A stretch of 64,000 nt of DNA, from contig CM043877.1 of the NCBI GenBank assembly GCA_023846275.1, forward strand, positions 12,879,107 to 12,943,106, read 5' to 3'. Positions 10,863 through 24,290 of the stretch are shown here, one piece after another. Position 1 is the stretch's first letter. Each line of letters begins with the position of its first letter. This DNA is from Vanilla planifolia (Eukaryota; Streptophyta; Magnoliopsida; Asparagales; Orchidaceae). Under the pieces are notes generated by a model that did no database searches, was not told the DNA's origin, and saw only the letters and a program-made list of their open reading frames with translations. The position numbers were made by a program, and so were the translations under genes.

Positions 10863-12773
10863 GAAGAAATTAGATGATAAAGATGAAAAATACATATTCA
10901 TTCAGTACAGTGAAGAGTCAAAAGCCTACAAAACTCTATAATCCTTTAACAAAAAAGGTGTTTATTAGTCATGATGTTGTGTTTGTAGAAGAAGATACTT
11001 GAAAGTGGATGGAAGAGAAGGATGATAAAACTATCACACTTGGGCAAGAAGAAGAAATTCAAAATCAACAAACTCATGATTTCAATTCTCCAACAAGCTC
11101 TCCTTCAAGAACAACTATGCAAAAGACAGCGCATCCTATTGACTCAAGCAGAAAGATGAAAAGTCTGCAAGAGATATAAGAGCAAACTTCTCAATATTCT
11201 AACTTATTCTATTATTTTATTGATAATGGACCTATTTTTTTTGATGAAGTAGTGCAGGATATAAATTGGCAAAAGGCTAAGGATGAAGAAATAACATCTA
11301 TAGAAAAGAATAGTACATGAGCGTTTGTTGATCTCCTTCCTCAAAAGAAACCTATAGAAGTGAAATGGGTTTACAAGATCAAGTATAAAGCAGATGGAAT
11401 AATGGATAAATACAAGGCAAGACTTGTGGCAAAAGACTTTAAGCAAAAATTTGGTATAGACTACAATGAGGTATTTGCTCCAGTTGCTCGATTTGATACA
11501 ATAAAGTTTATTTTAGCAATTGTAGCACATCATGGATGGAAGGTATGTCAACTTGATGTTAAATCTATATTTTTTAATAGAGTTTTAGAAGAAGAAGTTT
11601 ACATTGATCAACCTAAAGATTACAAATTTGTGAATGATCCACATAAAGTCTATTGTTTGAAAAAAGCTTTATATAGATTGAAACAAGCACCAAGAGCATG
11701 GAATACCAATATTGATGGATATTTTTAACAACAAGAATTCCATAAATATCCATTTGAGCATGCACTTTACATTAAGACACTCAAAATGATATTCTTATAG
11801 TTTGTCTTTATGTAGATTATTTGCTTTATACAGGAAACTCTTTTGAATTGTTTCAAGAATTCAAAAAAACTATGTAGCATGAATTTGACATGATAGATAA
11901 TGGTGAAATGTCATACTTTCTTGGTTTGGAAGTAAAGTAAATGACAAATGGAATCCAAATCTCTCAAAAAAGATATGCTGCTGAACTTCTAAAGAAGTTT
12001 AGAATGGAAGATTGTAACTTAGTGGCAACACCACTTGATGTGAGAATAAAAATAAGTAGAGATGGAGAAGAAAAAGGCATTGACTCTACTTTGTTTAAAA
12101 GTCTTGTAGGTCGTCTTCATTACCTCACTATCGCAAGACCTGATATTCTATGTTCTGTTGGACTCAATAGTAGATATATGAAAAATCCAAAAGAAACACA
12201 TTGGATGGTTGCAAAAAAAAAATACTAAGGTATATTAAAGGAACACTTGATTATGGTTTGTATTTTGCTAACTAAAGTGGGATAGATTTATGTGACTACT
12301 CTGATAATGACAGGAGAGGTGATACGGATAAAAAGAAGAGTATAACTGATTATTATTTCTTCTTAGGTTCATTAGCATTTATGTGAAGATGAACTAAACA
12401 AGATGTCATTGGTCTTCCATCTTATGAAACAAAGTGTATTGCAGCTTCATCAATAGTTTGTGAAGCAATTTTAATTGCTAAATTTACTGCAAGAGTTATA
12501 TCATCAACAAGAAGAGCCAACAACTATCTTTATTGATAATAAGTTAGTCATCAAATTAGCAAAAAATTCAGTTCAACATAGGAGAAGCAAGCATATCGAG
12601 ACAAGGTATTATTTTATTCATGATTATGTTAACAAGGAGACTATGCGTCTGGTACATTACAGTACTGAAGGACAAGTGGCTGATAATTTCATTAAATCAC
12701 TTAGAGTGAAGAAGTTTGAAGAAATTACGAAATCAATTAAGCTTGAAGATATTTCAAGTTTGAGGGGGAGTAA
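10863..12773 (+). pseudogene. Ty1/copia polyprotein, 3' part (reverse transcriptase, RNase H), decayed
   Basis: This is the right half of the copia element that starts at position 1. Its first codons continue the integrase C-terminal region (SEESKAYK, near 10914-10937) exactly where the left half stops. The reverse transcriptase is longest at 11360-11728: KARLVAKDF, FAPVARF and LKQAPRAW are all visible. The YVDD active site near 11810 reads YVDY, so a catalytic aspartate is lost. A further segment at 11941-12228 carries SQKRYAAELL and VGRLHYLT. RNase H follows, with its C-terminal block at 12475-12789 (DNKLVIKLAKN, RSKHIETRY, VADNFIKSL). Stops at about 11726, 11938, 12226 and others separate these blocks. 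The reading ends against a polypurine tract and the 3' LTR. Confidence 0.9.
12760..12770 (+). promoter_or_regulatory. Polypurine tract of the copia element
   Basis: The stretch around 12762-12770 (TGAGGGGGAG) lies 3 bp upstream of the TGTCAGC that starts the 3' LTR. A G-rich purine run here is the normal plus-strand primer site of copia elements. Confidence 0.75.
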
Positions 12774-13124
12774 TGTCAGCAAACTTTAAGTGTTTGTTAC
12801 ATGTTTTAAATATTTGTTAGTATTATTAGGCATTTAAATAATTTTGAATTTTAAATTAGAAACAAAAAGAAGGAATGTTTAAATAATTTTAAAGTAGGAA
12901 TAAAAAGGTGGGATTAGTTGCTTTTGTTACTTATAAAAGGTGTTATTGTTGCTTTGTAGTTATGTATGAATGAAATAAAAATTCATTGTTTTTGTCATCC
13001 CACACTTAAGGGTTTCCACTATCATTTTCAAATTTCTCCTAAATACTCTTGAATGCAAGTTTGTTGTTTGCAATTCGAGATCTATTTTATTTCACTTTAT
13101 TTCCATCATCTATGTGAAGAAACA
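12774..13124 (+). repeat. 3' LTR of the copia element
   Basis: The LTR starts TGTCAGCAAAC just after the polypurine tract. A TATA box (TATAAAA) sits at 12932-12938 and an AATAAA at 12974-12979, the expected U3/R order. The right end is put at the ACA of GAAGAAACA (13124). This is approximate: the 5' LTR and left target duplication lie outside the window, so the end cannot be confirmed. The implied length of about 350 bp is normal for this copia group. Confidence 0.65.
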
Positions 13125-15179
13125 TTTTTAGCATGCTAAATGAGAACCACCCTTTTATTATGCTCAAGAGGTCATTTCTAGTAAAGCCTGCAAAAGAACT
13201 TAAGGCAACTGAATTTTTCCCTTACTTTATTTTCTTTCATGCATAACAATGAATCTAAGGTTTGGCTCTACATATGGAGGGGGTTGGCACCATTTGCAAC
13301 ATTAACTTTGGATTTGGAGGCTACATATGTACAAAGGATAGTGCCATGCACGACAACAACTCTAGCTTTTAAGGCAAGCTACAACAAAAAAGTTTGATGG
13401 TGGCTTAAGACATGAGCTTGCCATTAAACCATCCCAAACACTAGAGCTAAGTTTTGCTAAAGTTTAGTTGCAAAAATGACCTTGGGTACTTGAGTCTCAA
13501 GGGCAAGGCTTCAAACAATCGACGCTTGAGAGCCTTGACTTGAAGGGGTACGTGGTATCCCTCTCTTTATCTCTTGTCTTTTCTAATCTTTAGTGTTACT
13601 TAGCATCTTTCCTTCATCTTTTTTTTACACAACATCATATAGTGAAAATATTTTTTGTTCTTTTTTTAAAATCATGTTGTTAAAAAAATATAAATCATTT
13701 TGGAAAAAATATTTAAAGTCTTTGCATAAGCAATATTTGTTCAACTTATAGAAATAACAAGTTTTTCATATTTCTTTTAAACTACAAGTACATATAATAT
13801 CAATGATTTTATATGTACTTGTTCTCAAGTTAATAAAATTTGTAATTAATATTATTTTGATGAATGATTATCTTCTATAACATATTATCATATACTAGTT
13901 TATTTTTCTTTGTAGCATCATGTTGTATCTTTTTTGACATTAAAGTACTAGACTAAATTGGGTATACGCAAATGTAATTGACTTAATGGTAAAGACATAT
14001 AACATAATATAAAATAAATAATTATTAGATAACTGTATGTATGGTCTATGTCAATAATAATCTTTAAAAGATATATTAACTTTTTTAGATTCATATAAAA
14101 CTAAATTTCAATTTGAAAAATTCTTATTAATTTCTTTTTAAATCATTTTTCATTCTTTTGTATATCCAAAATATTTATTTAGGATTACCTAACAACATAT
14201 CTTTAGCCACACTTATAAAGAGAAATTATTTCTAGTGATAATCTTATGTTTGAAGAAATGTTACTGTAGATAGTAAAATACTTATTTTCAAAGAAATGTT
14301 GTTTCAAATAAAAAATTTATTTTGGAAAATAATCATTAATAATATCACTTTTTTGTATCATTTTCAAATCATTTATACCATTATTTTGTTGATTTTATCT
14401 CTTGCTCTTTAACACATATCATATGAAGGACCAAAAAGATTTGTGCTAAAAGTACAGATACCAAGAAAGACAAAAGCCCTTGGACGCTAAACATTTATTA
14501 TATCATTAAAATAATATAATATCATCATACTTGAATAAATCATTGTTTTAAATTATCATGTTAACATGTGATATGCATTTAATATATAACTAATTAAAAC
14601 ATGTAGTAAGACAAGCATATTAATATGTTGATATAATAAATAATGATAAATATCTCTTATCTATCTTTCTTCATGTCCTTTCACAATTTAAATCGAACAT
14701 TACACATCATATCAAAACATATACATCATGAAAAAGTTTTTTTTACCTCTTAAATTTGAGTAATGTTCATATCAAGACTTAAATCTTTGCACATTCCTTT
14801 TTTCAATTTCTCGAGTTGCCCTTGATCTAGCATAAACTGACAACTTTTCCTTTTCAATTCACTTAGAAACACTGTTTCTTTTTATATCTATTCTTGCATC
14901 CATTTGTAGTCCAAGGAGTTCAACTTCTTAAATATAGTAACTCTTCACTATTTTTCAACATAATTTTTATGATTTCTTAATAGTTGATCTCTCCCTATGA
15001 TGTTTAGCCTAGTCGTTCTCCACTTTGGGTTTTAAGATTCTTTTAGATTCTACAAATTATGTGTATAATGACAAGCTTCATATTATATGATTTTCAACCT
15101 TGCTTAAATTATCTTAAGTTTCTTATTATATTATTATAATATCATTATTTTATTGGTATGATAATATAAAATCTTTAAA
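13125..15179. other. AT-rich intergenic DNA, no gene seen
   Basis: No coding signal or element ends are recognised. The part at 13200-13560 is less AT-rich and holds short self-similar phrases (GAGTCTCAAGGGCAAG, CTTGAGAGCCTTG). A similar phrase recurs at 24297-24325, so both may be relics of one old repeat. Confidence 0.6.
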
Positions 15180-15597
15180 GTGGGAGAAATAAATCTTAAT
15201 AAATTCAAGCCATGGGTTGTTAAAAATAAGGATATTATAAAATGATCGTTGATCTTAAGTTGAGGGACTTATAAAATAATGATTTTGACTAAAATAAATT
15301 TTGAGAATTGCAATAATTTTCTTAAAATTTTGTAATAATGTTTCAAGTTTTTAGGGTATTGTATAGTATGACATCATAAAATTGTATAATATAATCGAGT
15401 AAGAGAATCATTTAGGTAAATAGATTCATAAGATGAGATTACATCGTACAAGTATAATTATAACAACTTATAAGTAGGCTAGAGCATACTTAATGCATAT
15501 TGCTATTGTTAGAGATGTTCGTCATGGTAAGGAAGGGATTGATTGTATAATATGACTGTAGAGTATTGTACAAGATAATAGAGTAAAAGAGATGATG

Positions 15598-18500
15598 TAA
15601 CAACCTTAGTTGTACACAATTTAATATGTGATACATTATGAATTTTAGCCAATATAATTATAATGAGTTACTATAGTAAAGCTAAATTCAAAGAATATTA
15701 AGTTTATACATAAAAATATTAAAAAAATGAGTGCAATATTAAAAAGAATGTCATAATTTTAAAGTTTATCAAACACATTGTTTTCAACATATCAAATAAC
15801 ACTAAGTTTGTGATTTTTAAATATCTAGTGAATTAATTATAAATTTTAAAGAATTGCATATAATTATAATTTTTAGATTATGTTTAGGATATATTTATAA
15901 TTTTAAAATATTTCTTATGTTAGATTTATTTTGATAGAAGATAGATATGCAAATATATAAATGTTAGTTGCATTTTGATGTATTTATAATTTTCTTAATT
16001 TCAATGCTGTTATAATTGTTTTTGATAATGTATAATATATTAAACTTTCCAAAAGTGGCATAAGCCATACAAAAGGATTTCACATGTGAGATCCTCACGG
16101 AGGATCAAACATGAAATCTAACAGCATAAATTTAATGAGGAGCTTGGGAAGGGGTTCTCCCAATTCCCAGACGAATTCGTTACAGTATGCAGCACGTGCC
16201 ACCCAATCAGTAGGTGCATTCCCTTCTCTATGGATGTGGGAAAATCTGATTGCCTCTAGACATCTTGCTTACCTGATAGCCTCAGCAAAATAGCTTGCCA
16301 CAGGGGGTGGGTATCAACTTGCGGACCTCTTGAAGTGCCATCATCGAGTCAGTCTAAATCTCCACAACACTGTAATGGGGAAGGGAACCCCTTAGCATGT
16401 TGAGGGCCTCAAGCATAGCTTGGACCTCCATTGCTTCACCAGCCTGAGAGAAAACCCTCTTACCAGCTACTAGGAGTGGCCTCCCCGTGTAGTCTCTGGC
16501 CACCAGGCCAAGGCCAATAGTGTTGTCCCCCACCGTAGCATCGCAATTCACTTTCATCCATCCTGTTGATGGAGGAACCCAACAATGGGTTACAAGCAGG
16601 TCCGAGGAGCTGCAAGGGTTCCCGTTGGACAAGGATGAATAGACGTATTGTCTTGCTGCAGTGATTACCTCGATCTTGATCTTCCGTAGCAACTTACATG
16701 GCTTAACCATCAGATTGTTATGCCTCATCGCATTCCTCCTTTCCCAGATATAATACATGGTGGTGGCCAACGTGGCAAAAAATGCTGTTGTAATTGAACT
16801 AACAAAAGATAGATTTGTAAATAAGGAGTTATAAAGGGGTTTGATGAAAGAATGTGATAATTTATATAAAAGCAAGGACAAGTGTTATTATAGACATAAT
16901 AATAATAAACTAACTTAAATTTGTATATTAAACCAAACATATTGTCGTTTTAAGCTTTTTGAATGATGTTGAAAACTATCTAGTGAGCTCATGTGAGAGT
17001 TTGCTTTAATGAGCATGTTTCAAGCAAGGAAACTGAGGGGAGTAATTGTTGCGTAGTCTGATAGTTTGATGAGTGTTATGGTCGAAGAGCTTTACCATTC
17101 GAAGGATTGATGTCATCAACAATGTAAGTCCTACAATTATTTTTTGATTATATTATTATGTCATGCATGTGAGTCATGGGATTTTGGTGAGAAGAGTAGA
17201 GGAAGAGAAAGAGAAAATGTTTAGATGTTAAAGAGAGAGGAAGAGGATATGAGTAACAAATTGGTTAGAGGAACATGTTGTACAAGTAACTTAGCATTTT
17301 AGTAAGGTATGATGAGCTTGGGTCAAAAAATATGATGGGGTTGTATGTCAATTTATTGAAGTATCATACTAGACATCTTGTTGAATCGTACAAGTACTAA
17401 GTTACTGTTAAAAAATTAGATTAATTGTACAAAGATGGTACGAGGAACATCTTCAAAGATGGAAAGCAAACAATAGTAGATCAAGATTATATGTATGCAG
17501 TAATGTCAATGAGATTATACCGACAAGCTGAGTCATATGAAAGAGAAGAAATCATGCAATATGATCATCTGATCTTACTTTAACGATGTGTGCTAGAAAA
17601 TGATTTATATTGTTTTTTATATAGTATGATATTGGGATGATGCTTTATGATAGTATAAAATACTTGTGTTTGAAGGATCATACAATACTATTAGGTAATC
17701 ATGCAAATACAACTTAGGATAGTAACCTAAGGGTCTAAAAAGGAATTTACATGATTTTAATTATTTATAAAATATGTTATATATGTTGACACCTACATAC
17801 ACATAACATTGTAAGAAATTAAGGAATAATAAAGGTTGAGAAACAAAATATCATCTCAGATTTAAGTAGGCATTAATAACTTATGATGTAAAATAATATT
17901 ATTATTTTGATAATCTTTTATTGAATATATTTTTTATTATAGTTTTTCTTATATAGATTATTCATTACATGTTTATTATCATGACTTTATCTGATACATA
18001 AGTTTAATAAACATAAAGGATAATTAAAATAAAATAAATATTGGCTTTAAAAATCACATAGGGATTAACTTCATGACATTTTGCATTATTAGTATACATT
18101 TGGATTGAAATATTTGTTTTACCTGTGACATTATATGGTGTATTAGAAAGGAATTGATACTTAGATCATATACCTATCTAATATATGCATTATGGTCTTT
18201 TGTGTGTGTGTATGGATGCCACTAGATCAGTGTGTTGAATTATAGGGTATGGGTACCATACCTGTTTGGTGGTGCTAGACCAATATGTGAGATCATATGG
18301 TTTCAATCTTTGGATCAAATATCTATCTATTATTATTTGATAAATGGGATAGATGTTGATTAGAGTTTATTTAGCTTTATATTTATTGGATCTAGAGAGG
18401 ATAATTATTTAAAACAAAATTGGTCTTAGTAATAATATAAATCATTGGGAACTAAAATTAAAAAGGAAATAAATAATTTTACATTACATATGATTGTTTA

Positions 18501-18998
18501 TATTATATGCATGGTTGATAGAGTATTTTTTTATTATTTATCATGAGGTTTAAATTAGTATATATTTTATGATATATCTTTATATTCAATTACTATATTT
18601 GATTTATATATTAAGATTATTATCTCACGTAGTGTTACATCACATGTCATGCATTCATTACACATAGAGATGATGATGTAGATACTATAGTTGAGGATGT
18701 TATTGGTTAGTAGAATCAAGTGATAGTTTTAAAATGTGATGAGTTTTGTGGTAATTCATGAGTTGTAATATTAAAATTATATGTTTAACAACTTTAATGT
18801 GATTGTATAATTACAATAATATTGTTGATCAACTAATTTTATTTTATAGTAATTATCTTATAACCTTTTATGTTGAGTATGTGTTAAGTGGTATTGCTTA
18901 AAGTTAAGTTTCACATCTTACCTATGTAGTTTTTTGTTTCCTGGCATATTATTTGTGCATAATCCTGTATTTACTCTTATTTAAAGGATAGGGTTAAG
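15598..18998 (+). repeat. Old insertion inside repeat A, LTR-like start, contains an RNase H relic
   Basis: The insert is defined by the gap in the alignment of repeat A copy 1 to copy 2 (left GAGATGATG, right TATGAACTTAGAAG). It begins TGTAACAACCTTAG at 15596-15597 and ends near CCAACA at about 18998. A clean 5-bp duplication is not visible. The LINE-type RNase H fragment at 16085-16890 lies within it. The rest is AT-rich with no coding signal. Confidence 0.4.
16085..16890 (-). pseudogene. LINE-type RNase H domain protein fragment, decayed
   Basis: Read on the minus strand, 16881-16357 is open. It encodes a segment typical of the tail of plant LINE reverse transcriptases (MYYIWERRNAMRHNN), then an RVT_3-type RNase H: WVPPSTGWMKVNCDA, GLGLVARDYTG, EAMEVQAMLEAL. 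The frame stops at TAG 16354-16356, where the family commonly has Gln, and continues as TDSMMALQEVRKL. After another stop and a frame change, the C-terminal RNase H block FSHIHREGNAPTDWVARAA appears at about 16210-16150, and the protein ends at TGA near 16090. The upstream reverse transcriptase and endonuclease are absent, so this is a 5'-truncated relic. A domesticated RNase H-like gene is possible, but the stops argue against it. Confidence 0.8.
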
Positions 18999-20080
18999 TT
19001 GTGATCCAACAAAGTATGAACTTAGAAGAAGTGTAAACATGTGTAAAAGTAAGCTAAGGATCATATAAAATAATAAAGCCATCATATTAGAATGTTAATA
19101 TATAAGAACAAATAATATATTATCACACAACATGAATTCAATGATCAGTTGATAAGAAAACATTAACTAAGTTTAATAGGTTGAGCAATAATGAACAAAT
19201 CATATAATATAATAAATATTGAAGTATAAATATGATTAAGTGTATAATAATCATAGTATAAGAGAATCATCAGGTTTTAATATAAGAAGAAAAATGTATC
19301 ATATAGTATGATAGCGTTAATCATATTATTTGATGAAGTGAAAGATTAAAAACAAATGACTATCATGCATATACAGTAATATTATTTTTTAAGCATAGTA
19401 GAATACAAAACCAAACACTTGGTCATACAAGTATGAAATGATAAACCTATATATATGAATTTATGTACTCAATGAGAATCCATAAAAGTATTGATAGCAC
19501 AATATGACAAAAGAACATCATATCAAATGATCACATAAAAAAAATAAAGTTGGTTGTAATTTGAAAGTATTTAAAAAAGAATACTTTACATTTAGTTATA
19601 TAATACTAGTATGATAAAGTCATAAGAGCATAATGGATAGGAATATCATCAGTTACAACTTAATAAAAAGATACAAAGAATTTATTATACAAGTACTACA
19701 AAAAATATCATATCATATTGCATAGATATAGTGATTAAAAATAGTCAATTGAAAGGCTTATGATAAATGAAAACATATAATATAGTAGTGGGAAGACTAG
19801 CATGATAAATAAAATTGTCTATATGACTTAAGAGGAATAAGAGTATTGGATGAGTATAACAGTGAGAGTGTAATAGTGTAATAAAAAAGAAATTAGGACA
19901 AGTTTAAGCAATATTGGGAACATTTAAACAAACTTACACATGAACACTAAGTGGCAAAACTAGTGAAATAAGTCGAAAAAGACATGTTGTAACCTAGGTG
20001 TGAATCTAAAAAGGAAATTAAATTAAAACCTAAGTGGTGAACCTAGATAGACCTTTTAGAGGGGCAAACACACTTGTTAC

Positions 20081-21496
20081 ACTTTTTTAAGATTATGTTT
20101 GATATTTTTTATGTTTAAAAAGCATAGAAGACAATTTAAAAGCTAGATATAAAGTTGAAAAATTTTTATTAAAAGGTGATACAATACAATTAATATGATC
20201 ATATAATATGATATATATAAAAAAAGGACAAAAAAAAATAATATATAAAATTTTTTCATATGATGCCAAATTTCTTATGGTATGATAAGATGAAGAGAAA
20301 AACAATTGAGAATATTAGATAATATGATACCATATTATCATATAATATGATTTTATCAGTAGGATTATCATATAGACATATTGAATAATATAATCAAACA
20401 TAGATAATTAGAATATAGGCAAAAATAACTATTATACAGTGTGAAATATAGAATTTTATAGTGTAATAAGATGAAGAGAGAAGAAGCTAAGTGAATAGAG
20501 ATTTATCATATCATATGATACCATATGATAGTATTGTATGATATGATGAGCAAAGAAAATATGTTAGAGCTAAAGCTATTGGGTTGTATTTTCATAGTAA
20601 TAAAAATTAACCAATCATATAGTACTATAATATGAGTAATAAATGGGTTAAGAATATTGTACGATATAACATTACCATATAATATGATCATATAAGTAAG
20701 TAAAAATAAAAAGGGATCATATTGGCTAATTGGATAAGATGAGTAGAAGAAAGTAATGTAAATATTATAAAATATGATATATAAAATTGTACTATACAAT
20801 AAATTAAGAAGATTTAGAAGAATCATACAAACAATTATTTAGTATGAGCAGAAGAGAAAGAAGAAATGTGTAGGATAAAAAGGATTGTATATTGTGATTA
20901 AGAAAATTGTAACAAAATGATTCTTTAGCTCTTTGGCAAATGTCAAGCCAATAAGGGTATATAGGTGACTATGTGGGATCATACAATACAAACAAGGGTA
21001 ACATAAGTGTATAATTATAAAGAGGAAAAGATAAAAGGATAAGGCCAAATTAGATGATTTTGAAAATGAATAAAAACATGGATTGAACATACCATATGAA
21101 GATCATAACAACACAGTTTGATATGTGTAAAAAAATCAAAGAAATTAAGTGGAAAGTGGAAGAATTATAGAAATGCTTTTTGTAGCTTTTGTAATGAAAC
21201 CTATAGAGATATATATGATGATAAAGTGATAAAAGATTTAATAAAGGAGAATATTGTGTTGGATGTTTTGAATTTTATATTTTTTTAATTCATATTAGTT
21301 TTTAAAATATTAATACATGGAATGCATTACCATGTAGAGAATGACATTATGAAATTAAGATATACAAGATGATCTATAAAAGAATTTCTTATTTTGTTAA
21401 ATGAAAAGAGTTTGGATAATAGAGTATAATTTGATAAAGGTAAAGCAACAATTGATCTAAATTTTAAGAATAAAAATCTTATAAGAAAGGATGAAT
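20081..21496. other. AT-rich, word-repetitive DNA
   Basis: The segment is dense in the words ATCATA, TATGATA, CATATAATATGAT and GTACGAT. No gene is supported; minus-strand frames of 80-106 codons here are Tyr/Ile/Phe-rich low-complexity readings. Confidence 0.55.
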
Positions 21497-23060
21497 TATA
21501 ACATCCCAAAAGTGGGTATTAAAAATTTTAATAAATTCAAATCATGGATGTTGAAAATAAGTATATTAAAAAATCATTAAAACTTTTAAGAAAGGAGTTA
21601 TAAAATAATTATTTTAATCTAAATATATTTTGATAATTTTTATAAACTTTTTTTTTTTTGAAATTTTCTAAAATTGTGTCAATATTTAAGGTATCATATA
21701 ATACAATATCGTATGATTGTATTGTACAATCGAGTGAGTGAATCAATTTAATGAACAAATTCAAATGATAGGATTGTGTTGCATTAGCATGATTATGACA
21801 TCATATAAGTTGATCGGGTGTAGTAATGCACTATATTATGAGTCGAAGTAGTGAGATAGGTGAAGTAATGAAGGTGTTGAGTGTAAAGTATAATTATATA
21901 GTATTATATGAGATGATTAAGTAAGACAGATGATGAACTTTAGAGAAGTGTGAACATATTAAAAAATTGGTTAAGAATCATATAAGATAACCATACAATC
22001 ATATTAGGATGTACAAAAGATAATTACAGAAAATACATTATTATAACATATGAAATTAACAAATATACTACTATAATCAATTGATAAAGTAAAATTAACT
22101 AAGTATAATGGGTTAAATAATATGTAAATAAATTATATAATATGATGAGCAATAACATATAAGTATGATCTATATACAATAAGCATAGTACAAGATAGTC
22201 ACTTGGTTTCAATGTAACAAGGAAGATATATCATACAATATAGTATTATTAATTGTGCAGTTCTATCAAGTAAGAGATTAAAGTCAGATGACTATTGTAC
22301 ATGTACAATTATACCACTATATAAGTTTCACAAAGTGTAGAATCCAACACTAGTCATAAAAGTATGATAAAATAAACAAATTCATAAGATTATTTTTACT
22401 TACTATTATGAATCCTTAAAAATAATAGAAGGTATAATATGTTATCATACGATCACACAAGAGAAAATAAAGTGGGTTATGTGAAAGCATTCAAAGAAAA
22501 ATATATTAGACTAAATATATAATACCATAAACTAATTATATCACTACGATAAAGACATAGAAGTAAAATATATAGGCTCATTGTAAGTTTCAACTTTGGA
22601 AATGATATATATAATTGATTATATAAGTACTATAAGCAATATGATATCATAAAACGTAAATAGAGTACTTGAAAATAACTAGTTGAATAGTTTTATACAA
22701 TACAATGAATAAAAATGTGTAATATGATAATATGAAGATTAGTATAGCAAATAAAATTATTAATATAACATAAGGTGAATGAGAGTATTATACAAGATTG
22801 ATAGTGAGATCATCATAGTATGATAAGAAGAAATTAAGGTAGGTTTAGAAAATGTTATGAATTGTATAGCATGGTCAGCATACTTATATAATTAATGGAA
22901 ATTGAATATATCTTATCACTAAGAACAACAAATGGCCAAGAAAACTAGTATAAGAGTGACTTTAATTGTTGAAAAATTATTGATTTAAGTAGAAATTAAG
23001 TTGAATAGATGTAAAACTAAAGAAGCATAACCATTGGAGGAAGCAAAAGAGATGAAAAAT
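21497..23060 (+). repeat. Repeat A, copy 2
   Basis: It starts near TATAACATCCCAAAAGTGGG and can be followed against copy 1 over its length to about 23060. Unlike copy 1 it has no insertion. After it comes a leader-like stretch (AAAGAAGTCCTCTCAATC, near 23185) and then an inverted copy. The unit is at least 1.56 kb and carries no coding region. Confidence 0.5.
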
Positions 23061-23339
23061 ACAAAGAGATGTTAGTTGAATATAAAAACAAGTGAGGTTA
23101 AACATGAGAAAGATTTTTTCACTCATGCATGAATGCAATTAACTTTAGCCACCTATGTTAGAGTGAATAAAAGAGAGGAAAGAAGTCCTCTCAATCATTG
23201 AAGAGAAATCTGAGGAGTTTGTGCAATGCAAATGCAAAACCAAAGAAAAAACTCTCTAGCAGTGTAATAATTGAGACATAAAGCAAAGATCTAAGTTTTG
23301 TGAGATGAAGATGCCATAGATAGTCTTATTCATCATATG

Positions 23340-24290
23340 TTGAACAAATAAGTTTTCTTGTATGTCACTACTTTTTACTTGATTGTATTAATACGATACT
23401 TATTTTTGTATTGTACACTTAGTTAAATCTTTCATCTTTAACATTTTCACACTAATCATAACAATTTGATACACTAGTTATATGTAAGATTCATTCCTAT
23501 TAAGTTAGCTTAAGAATTCATTTTATCTTATACTTATAAGCATGTCCTCATTATATTATACAATAAATCTTCATTTTTATATCAAAACCAGATGAGTTGT
23601 ATATTATGTTTATTATATACCTTATTATACTTATACACTTAATCATACTTATACATCAATACTCATAATTATGTATGATTTATCAATCCATTACTCAAAT
23701 CTTTAGACAGTTAATTTTTTTCTTCTCAACAAATCATATTTTTATATTCATTGCTTTTGTACTCTGTGATAATATATTGTCTATACTAATCTTATATTCT
23801 TATGCATTAAAATCCTCGCATGATAATTTGATCATCTTTCTTAATCCTCAACCCACTTTTGTGAGTGTTCATACTTTTTTCATGTTTATTCTCTCTGTTA
23901 CATGATCGTATCGTATGATACTCTCTAACCATATTAATCAGGCTCTTCTTTCCATAAAGATGATGCAATAATTTTAGTCTATCATACTTGTTTATTATTA
24001 TAATTATGCTCATATAATATAATCTCATCTTATAAATCTATTCTCATGATTGATTCTTTCACATTATTGCATTGTAAAATATTATGATGTCATATGTAAA
24101 GTACCTTAAAATCTTAAAGCATTCTTAAAAAATTCTAGAACAATTTATAAAATTTCTCATAATAGTTTTAGATCAATATAATTTTTTTATGACTCTTATC
24201 TTGTAAAGATTATTAATTATTTTTATTATCATATATTTTCTTAAAATAAATTATTCTTATTTTTTAGAAGTTATATACTATCTCTCAGAG
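23340..24290 (-). repeat. Repeat A, copy 3, inverted and truncated
   Basis: Read on the minus strand, 24290 to 23340 matches the first kilobase of copies 1 and 2. Landmarks are TTTATAAGATGAGATTA (versus TTCATAAGATGAGATTA in copy 1), GTATAAGTATGATTAAGTG and CATCTGGTTTTGATATAA (versus CATCAGGTTTTAATATAA). It lies tail to tail with copy 2, making an imperfect inverted repeat with a spacer of about 280 bp. Confidence 0.5.

Larger units (their letters stand above)
15180..20080 (+). repeat. Repeat A, copy 1 (split by a 3.4-kb insertion)
   Basis: Segments 15180-15597 and 18999-20080 align in order with 21497-23060. Shared landmarks are ATAAATTCAA, the ACATCATA and GTACAA words, TTGATAAG followed by TTAACTAAGT, and GAAATTA followed by GGCAAAAC or GGCCAAG. 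Together they give about 1.5 kb. The copies are very diverged. The start of copy 2 (TATAACATCCC) resembles a gypsy LTR start with TG decayed to TA, so repeat A is probably an old gypsy LTR; no coding region can be tied to it. The break at 15597 is followed by TGTAACAACC, another LTR-like start. Confidence 0.5.

Noticed and set aside
15590..19005. A 5-bp target duplication around the insertion in repeat A
   Set aside because: GATGA on the left and TATGA or AAGTA on the right do not match well enough, and the right end of the insert is not fixed.
20093..21509. Several minus-strand ORFs of 60-106 codons
   Set aside because: They are Tyr/Ile/Phe/Ser low-complexity readings of AT-rich repeat words, with no domain and no conservation between the repeat copies.
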